DNA from: Achromobacter dolens
GTDB lineage: Bacteria > Pseudomonadota > Gammaproteobacteria > Burkholderiales > Burkholderiaceae_B
Assembly (NCBI RefSeq): GCF_902859745.1
Contig: NZ_CADIJW010000048.1
Location: forward strand, 1-42,848
DNA: 42,848 nucleotides
Reading direction: 5' to 3'
Shown here: piece after piece, positions 26,378 to 33,256 of the stretch
Layout of the letters: every line of letters starts with the position of its first letter
Numbering within the stretch: position 1 is the stretch's first letter
Notes under the pieces: model-generated
The model's input: the letters and a program-made list of their open reading frames with translations, nothing else
Told to the model about the DNA's origin: nothing
Database searches by the model: none
Position numbers and translations under genes: made by a program

Positions 26378-29104
26378 TTACTTCCGTTCGCCGTTTAGCC
26401 CGTTTCTCTTGAGTGCGCTTGGAAATTGTCCTTTGTGACGACCGTACATGAGAGGGCTCAGCTGAGCCGATAGCGCACCCACTGCACGATGCGCGTCATC
26501 GTTGGGAGACGTGCCAAGATGCGGCGAGGCATGCCCACCCACCCAGTTAATCACCTGGTCCGGCACGATCACGATCAGATTGAAGCAGCGATGTACCAAG
26601 TTCATGCACAATGAGCAGTAGAGAATAACGAAGCCCAGGGCGCTGACCATGCCCGTCATCGAGTCGAACTGGGCATTTACCATGGCAATGCCGAAGGTCT
26701 TGTTCAACAGGTTTCCGCCGGCAGCGATCGCCACTCCAGCCATGAAGAAACCGACCACCATCAGCAGCGGGCGCACCATCATGTTCAGAAGAAAGATGTA
26801 GCCGTGGCCGCTACGATGTCCCATGCCGTCACCTTCACCGCTCATGTGCGTCATGGCCCAAAGTGGCGCGGCGATGATGGCCTCGCCCACCACCACTAGC
26901 CAGTTGATTGCGGCGCCAAACCACACAACAAAGGGAATCATGGGCAGGTAGATCGACAGGACAATGCCTGCACCCATGAACCCCAAGATCAGGATTCGTA
27001 GATAGGGCTCTACAGTATTGATGACAGCATCAACCCCCTTTCCAATCCCAATCACCAAGTTCCCGACACTGCCAAGCAAACCGCCATTCGCCATGGCCAC
27101 GGCGAATTTCAGTCCTGCATACCCGGCGACTGCACCCGTGGCAAGCCCAAGGATGTCATCTCCGATGTTCTTCATGCCAATGAGCGGGTTCGTGGTCAAA
27201 CCATCCGGCGAGCCCAGAAGCCGGTTGGTCAAGGCAACCGCAGCTCGTTGCCCAGGCCCAGCCATGACGCTGCTCATGATTTTTTCGACTTCCGAGCCCT
27301 TTGTTTCGTTGGAACGAGAGGCCGACAACGAGCTGACTCCAGAAGATGAGCCACTTTGCTCGGATTGCGCCGTATAGGCGACCATCACCTTATCGTATAG
27401 GAACTTGATACCCGGGTCTCCGACAATCGATTCACCGAACACATGGGCTTTGGCGGCCATGGCGGTGTTCAACTTCGTGTTCGCTTGTGCAAATGTCTGG
27501 TACCAACCGCCTAAGCCCCACCAGCCTTGGCTTTGAAGTGATGATGAAATCTGAGAGGACAGCGCAGCGATTTGGCTATTTGTCGTTGCAGCCTGCGACG
27601 TGACCACGCTTTCATAGGCTTGTGCGGCAGACTGAATCGTGGCCTCTGCATTGGGCAATTGGACATCGCCGTTCTTCGTCCTGACCACAATCTTTGCGAC
27701 GAAATCCGAAGCTCCTTGCCAGAGGGTGCTTTGCATAGCCTTGAGGCCATTCAGATGTGCGGCTTTGATATCCGAAACGTCAATATCGGGTCCCCAAAAG
27801 GAATCCGAGTTCTTTTTCACCCCTGGCGCGGTGTCTTGCGCGCTCGTTACATCTGCCCCGCCGCAGACATACGTGTTCGACCTGAAAATCATGCCGGTCA
27901 GGGTGTCTTGGGGCTGGACATAGCTACTCGGCAGAACCCATCCCCCTTCCGTCTTAGCCTGGTCTAGTCCGAGATTGATGCTGTACATGCATAGATTGGC
28001 CTGGTAGAGGCTTCTCGCCAGCTCCACCGTGCTGGGCATAACCGGCTGCGCCACCATGGTTTGCCCGCTGGCCAGTGCATCGGTCGCCGCGCGCGTGGCC
28101 AAGTTCGCCGTACCTACGCCCATAATCGACGCCGCCCATAGCATGAGCAACTGGGATATCGACCAGCCGTTGGCCGTGGGTGCCAGCGACGCGATCGCAA
28201 TAATCACGCGTATCGGAGCGTGTACCAGCCCTCGGCCCTGCTCGAAGACTGTTCCGTCGTGGGCTGCAGCCGCTACCTTTTTGAAGGCCATGTAGCCGCC
28301 AAGCACCAGGGATACCGAGAGCAATGCGGAATTCCCAATTTGGAAGATCCTGGCCAGGATCGTGTCGCCGCCGCTGGCGCTCGTCGCCAGAGGGGTGTTG
28401 ACAACCTGGCCGAAAATCCCGATCAGCGCCTGACGGGATAGGTCCGAGGTCGTCTTCGCGGCCGCGCTGATCTCGCCCAGCGACATACCCTGTGCCCAGG
28501 CTGCACCCACAAACGCCAGGGCGCCCAGCAGGGGCACAGCCAGTAGCACCTGGAGCATGCCGCGCGAGATTCCGATTTCCGGGCTCAGGGCCTGCAAGGC
28601 CCAATCCCGCTCCTCCCGCCTGAAATCTTCAAAGCCGCCGCGATCCGCCCGCGACAGCCGTCGAGTCCGAAGCTGCCACAGCCGGAACTGCGCCGACAGC
28701 GCCCACAAGAACGAAGCAACGCCACTGGCTCCAGCGCTCATCGCCGCCAAGCCCATTCCGGCGAGATCCCCGTGATCAGCCGACGCCAGGAACCCTATGC
28801 CGGGCAACATCAAGAGCAGGCCGCCCAGCGCCAGCGCCAAACGCTTGCGCATGAGGAAGTGCCGCCGTAGCGCGACAAGGCGCAGGGCCATTTCGTCGTT
28901 GAACACCTCTTCGAATGAGCGATCCTCGGCAGCTTGAGGCGCTTGCCTGTCGGCGCGCAAGCCATCGACCATAGCCTTGATCTCAGTGAGACCAGAAAGG
29001 GATTGCTTCGTGGTGTTGACCAGTAGTTGGACTGACTTGACCGCGGGCCGCCAGGGCAGCAGGACATCCAGAAAAAGGATTCCGAGCCATTTCTTCGTGT
29101 TCAC
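26378..29104 (-). CDS. DotA/TraY-family conjugal transfer membrane protein
   Basis: A 908-residue inner-membrane protein of the type IVB secretion DotA/TraY family. Hydrophobic segments cluster near residues 90-140, 185-210 and 260-330, then a large probably periplasmic region with few hydrophobic stretches, then several helices from about 640 to 850, including PLWAMTHMSGEGDGMGH, a stretch typical of DotA/TraY, and FNLIVIVPDQVINWVGG near the end. It starts with GTG inside GTGA, overlapping the stop of the upstream small gene. TraY normally works in a full T4B apparatus, but no other tra/dot gene is visible here, so it is an orphan component. Confidence 0.8.
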   Translation of the reverse strand: MNTKKWLGILFLDVLLPWRPAVKSVQLLVNTTKQSLSGLTEIKAMVDGLRADRQAPQAAEDRSFEEVFNDEMALRLVALRRHFLMRKRLALALGGLLLMLPGIGFLASADHGDLAGMGLAAMSAGASGVASFLWALSAQFRLWQLRTRRLSRADRGGFEDFRREERDWALQALSPEIGISRGMLQVLLAVPLLGALAFVGAAWAQGMSLGEISAAAKTTSDLSRQALIGIFGQVVNTPLATSASGGDTILARIFQIGNSALLSVSLVLGGYMAFKKVAAAAHDGTVFEQGRGLVHAPIRVIIAIASLAPTANGWSISQLLMLWAASIMGVGTANLATRAATDALASGQTMVAQPVMPSTVELARSLYQANLCMYSINLGLDQAKTEGGWVLPSSYVQPQDTLTGMIFRSNTYVCGGADVTSAQDTAPGVKKNSDSFWGPDIDVSDIKAAHLNGLKAMQSTLWQGASDFVAKIVVRTKNGDVQLPNAEATIQSAAQAYESVVTSQAATTNSQIAALSSQISSSLQSQGWWGLGGWYQTFAQANTKLNTAMAAKAHVFGESIVGDPGIKFLYDKVMVAYTAQSEQSGSSSGVSSLSASRSNETKGSEVEKIMSSVMAGPGQRAAVALTNRLLGSPDGLTTNPLIGMKNIGDDILGLATGAVAGYAGLKFAVAMANGGLLGSVGNLVIGIGKGVDAVINTVEPYLRILILGFMGAGIVLSIYLPMIPFVVWFGAAINWLVVVGEAIIAAPLWAMTHMSGEGDGMGHRSGHGYIFLLNMMVRPLLMVVGFFMAGVAIAAGGNLLNKTFGIAMVNAQFDSMTGMVSALGFVILYCSLCMNLVHRCFNLIVIVPDQVINWVGGHASPHLGTSPNDDAHRAVGALSAQLSPLMYGRHKGQFPSALKRNGLNGERK

Positions 29105-29373
29105 GCTGCCACCCCCGGCATGGCACGACCAGCCTCTCCCCGAAACATCTCCAGGGCTTCCTGGTTATGTCGAAACACGTAATCCGGGTAGGCCGGGAGG
29201 CCCCTGGCATGGCGCTTCAGCAGCTCGGCTATGTGTTCACCGGATAGTTGCTGCTGCCGCAACGCTTGGATATCCCTGTGGTGCAATGCTGCGTTGACGG
29301 CCGCCATCCTCCGCTGCGCTGCGTGCAGACGCGCGATGTCATCCTCTAAGGCAATCAGATTTTTGTTTCCCAT
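29101..29373 (-). CDS. Hypothetical small protein upstream of traY/dotA-like gene
   Basis: A 90-residue soluble, helix-rich protein (MGNKNLIALEDDIARLHAAQ). I chose the ATG at 29373, preceded by AGGTGG, over the in-frame GTG at 29382. Its stop TGA overlaps the GTG start of the DotA/TraY-family gene, so the two are translationally coupled. No family recognised. It is the first gene of the four-gene minus-strand operon. Confidence 0.6.
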   Translation of the reverse strand: MGNKNLIALEDDIARLHAAQRRMAAVNAALHHRDIQALRQQQLSGEHIAELLKRHARGLPAYPDYVFRHNQEALEMFRGEAGRAMPGVAA

Positions 29374-29911
29374 GACCACCACCTGCTAATACGCAGGACT
29401 GGTGATCTGGCCTTATGTGATGCAGACCACGTCCTGCTGCATTACCTACCGGCCTGTTGCCGGACGTGTCATCGGATTTTTCGCCAGCCGATGCCGCAGG
29501 AAGGTCTTGGGAATGTTCACCGTGCTACGCAGATGACGGGGGCCCCACGGCCTTATTGATGGTGATTTTCTACCGCGCCTTGTTGTACCAAGCCTCAGGG
29601 AAAACCACTCTCGAATTATATCCGCTCGCCGTCAACGCAGCCATTCCTTTGGCCTGCTATGCGATTCTTTTCCCGGTGTTTACTGCATGGGCGACTAGCG
29701 GTGCAGTTAGGTTCCTATGAGAATGCAGACATGTCCACGGAGTGACAACATTTACTTCGGACAGGGTAGGGATTGATATACCGCGCAAAGCGCGCTATAT
29801 CAACCGGCCAGCGTCCAGTCGTTGCTCTCCCTACCTTTTGGCCTTCGCCCTGCTCAGGGCTACGCCCCGAGACCCCGGTATACTCAGGAGCCTGCTCATG
29901 GCAGGCCGTAG
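29374..29911. other. Intergenic region with oriT-like site and hairpins
   Basis: About 540 bases between the traY-like operon and the reverse transcriptase gene. Besides the oriT-like site it holds the inverted pair GGTAGGGA (29765-29772) and TCCCTACC (29828-29835), hairpin GCCCTG/CAGGGC (29847-29860) and hairpin GCCTGC/GCAGGC (29890-29906). A plus-strand frame at 29457-29720 encodes a short hydrophobic C-terminus but lacks a ribosome-binding site; I do not call it. The retron RNA could also lie here, although upstream of the RT is more usual. Confidence 0.5.
29758..29803 (-). other. Candidate origin of transfer (oriT): inverted repeat plus nic-like site
   Basis: On the minus strand an inverted repeat with 14-base arms (29790-29803 and 29773-29786, 13 of 14 paired, loop of 3; outer arms TTGATATA/TATATCAA) is followed after 11 bases by TACCCTG|TCCG. 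This matches the IncP/IncI nic consensus YATCCTG|Y at 7 of 8 positions and shares CCTGTCC with R64. Inverted repeat followed closely by nic is the standard layout for MOBP relaxases. No relaxase is encoded in the window, so transfer would need one in trans. Assignment is by motif only. Confidence 0.5.
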
Positions 29912-31024
29912 CTAGTTCGTCGGCGCATCCGAGAGGTCGAGCTGCTCCCTGAGCTGCACTCCACCCATGGTTGCCACTGTGCGTGGGTTTGAGCGACCGC
30001 GCTTACGACGTGGTCCCCCTATTGATCTCGATAGGCGCGGAGCGACTTGTGCCTTCGCTGCGGCAAGTAACTTCACGCTGTCACTCGCCATTCTCTTGTA
30101 CGCAGGGTCAAGGAAGGCAGCTTCCCCCAGAAGGCCACACAGTTTTGCAGCTAGCAGTACGCGTTTTCGACTATCTTTCTCGGCGTAGAGAGCGATCCGA
30201 ATGGCGCGAGCCTTGTGAAAACGAGCGTGTGGCACTCGTAGTGACTGACCTGTGATAACAACGCCGGTGACATGCTTGGGACGGCTGGGGCCGAAGATTT
30301 TGGTCTTATGCCCGGAGAGCTTATGCCCGTGGCTCTTGACGATGCCTTCTATTTGGTCAGCCAGACTTCGCGGAATCGCATCGCCGGATAGGGTGATGTC
30401 GTCGACGTAGACTGACAATTTCAACCGCAATACCTTTCCACGCCGATCGATCGTCTCGAACAAGCGCCGATTCGCCCAATAGGCCAAGATCGGACTGGTA
30501 GGAGCTCCTGTGGGTAGAACGTGCCCGTGTGTGCATAGGTCCGTCAAGAGGCCTGCCACATCTGGCGCGCATTCCAGATCCTTGCTGAAGAACTGGAACA
30601 CCTGCTTTGATGTGGTAGTGGGGAAGAAATCCTTGAGGTCGAACGTCGCTACTGACTGCGCGCCGACATGGGCCTGTGCATTCGATCGATACGACCGACC
30701 TGGTGTTGCTCCGTGGCAGTAGTCTGGCACACGGACGCGGGAAAGCAATTTGGTTATGCGTGCGAGTATTGCCTTGAGTTCGGGGACGGGATTCTGTACC
30801 CATCGCGCTTTGCGGGTCTTGCCAGTGAACTCACAAACTTCAGCTTCTAGCTCAAAGACTTGGAAGTTTCCCTCGTCAGCTGATAGACGTATTAAGTCGG
30901 CAACATTGACGCCAAGGATTTTTTCCAGCCTCTTTTTGGAACCCACTTTATAGAGGGCGCACTGATTCAATGCATAAGTCTTCCGCGGCTTAGCTGGTGC
31001 GGGCGGCTTTTGATTTTCTGACAC
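29912..31024 (-). CDS. Retron-type reverse transcriptase
   Basis: A 370-residue RNA-directed DNA polymerase of the retron class. Visible motifs: retron NAxxH at 115-119 (NAQAH), motif A with D129 in FDLKDFFPT, motif B PTGAPTSP (171-178), catalytic YVDD (206-209), and retron VTG (252-254). The C-terminus is basic (GGPRRKRGRSNPR). I chose the GTG at 31024, preceded by GGTGGAAG and overlapping the XRE-type gene by 35 bases. A GTG at 31159 would add 45 residues read in another frame over that gene. In retrons this enzyme makes msDNA from a linked non-coding RNA, usually in phage defence. No group II maturase domain is seen. Confidence 0.88.
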   Translation of the reverse strand: MSENQKPPAPAKPRKTYALNQCALYKVGSKKRLEKILGVNVADLIRLSADEGNFQVFELEAEVCEFTGKTRKARWVQNPVPELKAILARITKLLSRVRVPDYCHGATPGRSYRSNAQAHVGAQSVATFDLKDFFPTTTSKQVFQFFSKDLECAPDVAGLLTDLCTHGHVLPTGAPTSPILAYWANRRLFETIDRRGKVLRLKLSVYVDDITLSGDAIPRSLADQIEGIVKSHGHKLSGHKTKIFGPSRPKHVTGVVITGQSLRVPHARFHKARAIRIALYAEKDSRKRVLLAAKLCGLLGEAAFLDPAYKRMASDSVKLLAAAKAQVAPRLSRSIGGPRRKRGRSNPRTVATMGGVQLREQLDLSDAPTN

Positions 31025-31307
31025 TCTTTGCTTCCACCCATTGAAGTAATGCCAGCACCTTCTTTGCAGCTCCCACGCGCAGGGTGCTTGTGAGACCTGT
31101 TTGATGGAGGTTTTCCGAAAAGAACAACAACGATGAAACGGGGATGCCGAAATATTCACTATATCTATTCAGCATCTCCAGCGATGGCTGCTTCTTGCCG
31201 GACTCGATTTCCGACAGGTAGGAGTTGGAGATTCCTAGCTGAGCACAGAGCTCTGATTGCGACAGGTCGTGATAGGCCCTGACAAGCCTTAGCGCTTCAT
31301 TCAACAT
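30990..31307 (-). CDS. XRE-family helix-turn-helix protein, probable retron partner
   Basis: A 105-residue protein with an N-terminal XRE/Cro helix-turn-helix (LSQSELCAQLGISNSYLSEI followed by ESGKKQPSLEMLNRYSEYFG) and a short basic C-terminal tail. Its last 35 bases overlap the reverse transcriptase gene, so the two are translated together. Retron families with an HTH protein as the accessory partner are known. It could be the effector, or a repressor of the retron operon. No separate toxin gene is evident unless the small W-rich frame upstream is real. Confidence 0.82.
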   Translation of the reverse strand: MLNEALRLVRAYHDLSQSELCAQLGISNSYLSEIESGKKQPSLEMLNRYSEYFGIPVSSLLFFSENLHQTGLTSTLRVGAAKKVLALLQWVEAKSVRKSKAARTS

Positions 31308-31347
31308 GAGATGGCCTTAGTGGTAAAAAGATCAGGAGTAGTCGCCA

Positions 31348-31536
31348 TCACCAGAGATCACCGAACCAGTCGCGGAGCACTTGCCAGTGATCCTTGATCC
31401 AATTCCAGCGCCCATCTACCCAGTTGGATGCCCGGTAGAGGGCTGCTGCCAAGCCGAGAATCCTTCTGAGGATCACGACCTTCGGTTTCTTCCGTTCCGT
31501 CGACGGGCACGGTTTTGCGGTTTCATTAGGTGTCAT
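31348..31536 (-). CDS. Possible small tryptophan-rich protein upstream of the retron genes
   Basis: A 62-residue frame from the ATG at 31536. The N-terminal half is basic (KPCPSTERKKPKVVILRRIL) and the C-terminal half is amphipathic and unusually rich in tryptophan (NWVDGRWNWIKDHWQVLRDW then FGDLW). It lies 40 bases before the XRE-type gene on the same strand. There is no convincing ribosome-binding site and the region may instead be retron RNA, so this is tentative. If real, a small membrane-active toxin-like peptide would be one reading. Confidence 0.35.
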   Translation of the reverse strand: MTPNETAKPCPSTERKKPKVVILRRILGLAAALYRASNWVDGRWNWIKDHWQVLRDWFGDLW

Positions 31537-31772
31537 ATAAGCCTTTCATGTTGCGACATCAACAACCCTGTTGGGACTTTCCCACTTGGGCCTGATGCCT
31601 CTCGTACGCTCATGATCGGCGACAACTTGGAGAAAACCGCGCTTTTCCCCCCGAGCCAGTTACCCGAGTCCGGTTCTCGTCCGGACTCGGCTATCCCCTG
31701 CCTGCCGGAGAGTCGTGGCGGTGAGGCCGCGTCCGTCCGTCTGGTCTGGGATTGGGTAGGGGCTTTGACACC
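31529..31772 (-). ncRNA. Candidate retron msr-msd RNA region
   Basis: Retron RNAs usually lie upstream of their RT operon, bounded by complementary ends. On the minus strand GGTGTCAAAGCC (31772-31761) can pair with GGCTTATATGACACC (31543-31529), leaving a 3-base bulge. Between lie a perfect 10-bp hairpin CCGAGTCCGG/CCGGACTCGG (31664-31690) and a hairpin in which GGCATCA can pair with TGATGTC around GGGA/TCCC. I cannot fold the RNA or identify the branching guanosine, and the 3' end overlaps the start of the small W-rich frame. Location is a suggestion, not a demonstrated RNA. Confidence 0.3.
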
Positions 31773-31862
31773 CCCGCGGGACCGAAGCCCCCGATGCTAC
31801 GAGACATAAATCTCCGTAACCGCGGAGCTAGTCTAGCCGTACAGATAGCCTGCGTCAATTTT

Positions 31863-31884
31863 TTTCGCTATGAGCGAAATTTTT
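31863..31884 (+). terminator. Hairpin with T-run after the integrase gene
   Basis: TTTCGCT (31863-31869) pairs with AGCGAAA (31873-31879) around ATG, followed on the plus strand by TTTTT. The T-run is on the plus strand, so it would stop transcription towards the integrase gene rather than out of it. It lies in the 364-base non-coding stretch 31537-31900 between the integrase and the retron genes. Confidence 0.45.
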
Positions 31885-31900
31885 ACCTCGCGGTTTGCAG

Positions 31901-32986
31901 TCACCCTAATTTCTTCGCAAGATCCTCAGCTCGGGGGTGGTAATAGCGCATGAGCATGCGGGGGTCTCGGTGCCCCGTGATTTTGGCTAGTTCGTGCATA
32001 GGGAAGATCGACGCCAGGCGAGACGTGGCCTCATGGCGCAGGTCGTGGAACCGTAGGTCTGTCAGAAATTGCTTGTCTGGCTGTTTGCCTGCCGTCGCGC
32101 ACTCCTGTTCATAGATGGCCCTGGCGCGTTTGAGCGCGCGGTTAAAGGCGCGACTGACAGCGTCTGCGGTCATGTCGAATACTAAGGCGCAGCCCTGCCT
32201 GCCTTTAAGCTGATCTTCGAAAATTTGGACGGCGCGCGTGGACAAAGGAATGTCACGCGAGTTGCCATTCTTCGTTTCAGGCAGATGGGCCACTCGGCGT
32301 TTCAAGTCCAAGTGCTCGGGCAGCAAGGTTGCGAGCTCACTGCGGCGCATTGCGGTTTCAATGGCGACCCAAATGACCGCAGGGAGTGTCTTGGAGTGGC
32401 TGGCGGCCACTACGCGATCTATCTCATTGTTCGAGGTCTGCCGGTTGCCGTCTTCAGAATCTGGTTCTTCGGCAGCGATCCTGCGAGTGCGTAGATTGTT
32501 GGCCTGGGGTTTGCGCACCAACTCCACTGGGTTGACCAGGCTCTCCATGCCCCATTCCTTACGCGCAATCGTGAATACATGGGAGAGCGTGGCCAGGTGG
32601 CGCAAAACCGAAGCTGGCTTCAAGGGTGGATTCGTCGCTTTGAGCCATTCATCACGCAGCTTGGCGATATCGGCACTACGTACAGCCGCCATGTAGCGCG
32701 CTGACAATGGGGTCTTGCTCCATGTACGTAGCAAGGACAGCTCGCGCGTATGGCTTTTCTTGCCAGGCGAGATCTCGCGCGCGTAACGGGCGAGCGCTTC
32801 AGCCAGTGTGGTCGATTCGGCTTCGACGCGACTGACGAAGACGCCGCGGTCAATTTCAGACTCTACCTGTCGTGCCCAGGCTTCCGCATCGGCGCGCGTG
32901 TTGAACGTCTTGATTTGAACGGGATAGCCCCTACGCCTTACCCGAGCCTGCCATTGCAGATCACCACGTCGAGAGATCGATGCCAC
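31901..32986 (-). CDS. Tyrosine recombinase/integrase of the island
   Basis: A 361-residue site-specific recombinase. The N-terminal part has an AP2/arm-binding-like start (MASISRRGDLQWQARVRRRG) and a core-binding SAM-like domain at about 60-145. Catalytic residues are all present: R214 (AMRRSEL), K239 (ETKNG), H314xxR317 (HDLR), H339 (GHRD) and the nucleophile Y348 (MRYYH). It lies 121 bases inside the right boundary, beside the intact tRNA-Thr, the usual arrangement for tRNA-targeting integrases. It would catalyse integration and excision between the two 51-bp repeats. Confidence 0.93.
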   Translation of the reverse strand: MASISRRGDLQWQARVRRRGYPVQIKTFNTRADAEAWARQVESEIDRGVFVSRVEAESTTLAEALARYAREISPGKKSHTRELSLLRTWSKTPLSARYMAAVRSADIAKLRDEWLKATNPPLKPASVLRHLATLSHVFTIARKEWGMESLVNPVELVRKPQANNLRTRRIAAEEPDSEDGNRQTSNNEIDRVVAASHSKTLPAVIWVAIETAMRRSELATLLPEHLDLKRRVAHLPETKNGNSRDIPLSTRAVQIFEDQLKGRQGCALVFDMTADAVSRAFNRALKRARAIYEQECATAGKQPDKQFLTDLRFHDLRHEATSRLASIFPMHELAKITGHRDPRMLMRYYHPRAEDLAKKLG

Positions 32987-33029
32987 TTACTGCTCCTCAA
33001 GTTGCTGCTCTACCTGCCTTAACGGCTAG

Positions 33030-33051
33030 AGTGGAGCAAAATTGGCGCAAT
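33030..33051 (+). repeat. Candidate integrase arm-type site, right copy
   Basis: Matches the left copy at 19 of 22 positions. It lies between the integrase start and the tRNA-Thr attachment repeat, where arm-type sites or the integrase operator would be expected. Confidence 0.45.
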
Positions 33052-33107
33052 AAATCGAATCGACCAAAGAAAAAGGGCTTGGCCAGCGGCTAAGCCCTTG
33101 ATTTTAC

Positions 33108-33183
33108 TGGTGCCGGTGAAAGGAATCGAACCCTCGACCTTCTCATTACAAGTGAGCTGCTCTACCAACTGAGCTACACCGGC
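33108..33183 (-). tRNA. tRNA-Thr (anticodon TGT), right attachment site of the island
   Basis: A 76-base cloverleaf on the minus strand beginning GCCGGTGTAGCTCAGTTGG and ending with an encoded CCA. The anticodon TGT is at 33150-33148 in CTTGTAA. Its 3'-terminal 51 bases (33108-33158) are repeated exactly at the left boundary of the island. The gene is complete, so integration restores a working tRNA. Confidence 0.96.
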
Positions 33184-33256
33184 GTGGCGCGCGCGGGCCG
33201 CGCGCAGGGACTGCATTGTAATGAAAAAAGGAGATTCTTTCCGGCGTGCATGCGGG

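Larger units (their letters stand above)
22308..33158. mobile_element. Integrated plasmid-derived genomic island in tRNA-Thr
   Basis: A 10.85-kb insert bounded by a perfect 51-bp direct repeat of the 3' part of tRNA-Thr. A tyrosine integrase gene lies next to the intact tRNA at the right end. Cargo from left to right: HTH gene, repA, iteron-like origin, hairpin cluster, three small genes, a DotA/TraY-family gene, a small gene, an oriT-like site, a retron-type reverse transcriptase with an XRE-type gene, and the integrase. Its intergenic regions are long and more AT-rich than the flanking chromosome. There is no relaxase, coupling protein or full secretion system, so it is at most mobilisable with help from another element. 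Confidence 0.9.

Noticed and set aside
29457-29720. 87-codon frame with hydrophobic C-terminus
   Set aside because: No ribosome-binding site before any start, no similarity, and it lies close to the oriT-like region; not supported.
29912-31024. Reverse transcriptase as group II intron or diversity-generating retroelement
   Set aside because: No maturase or endonuclease domain and no template/variable repeat pair seen; NAxxH and VTG motifs favour a retron.
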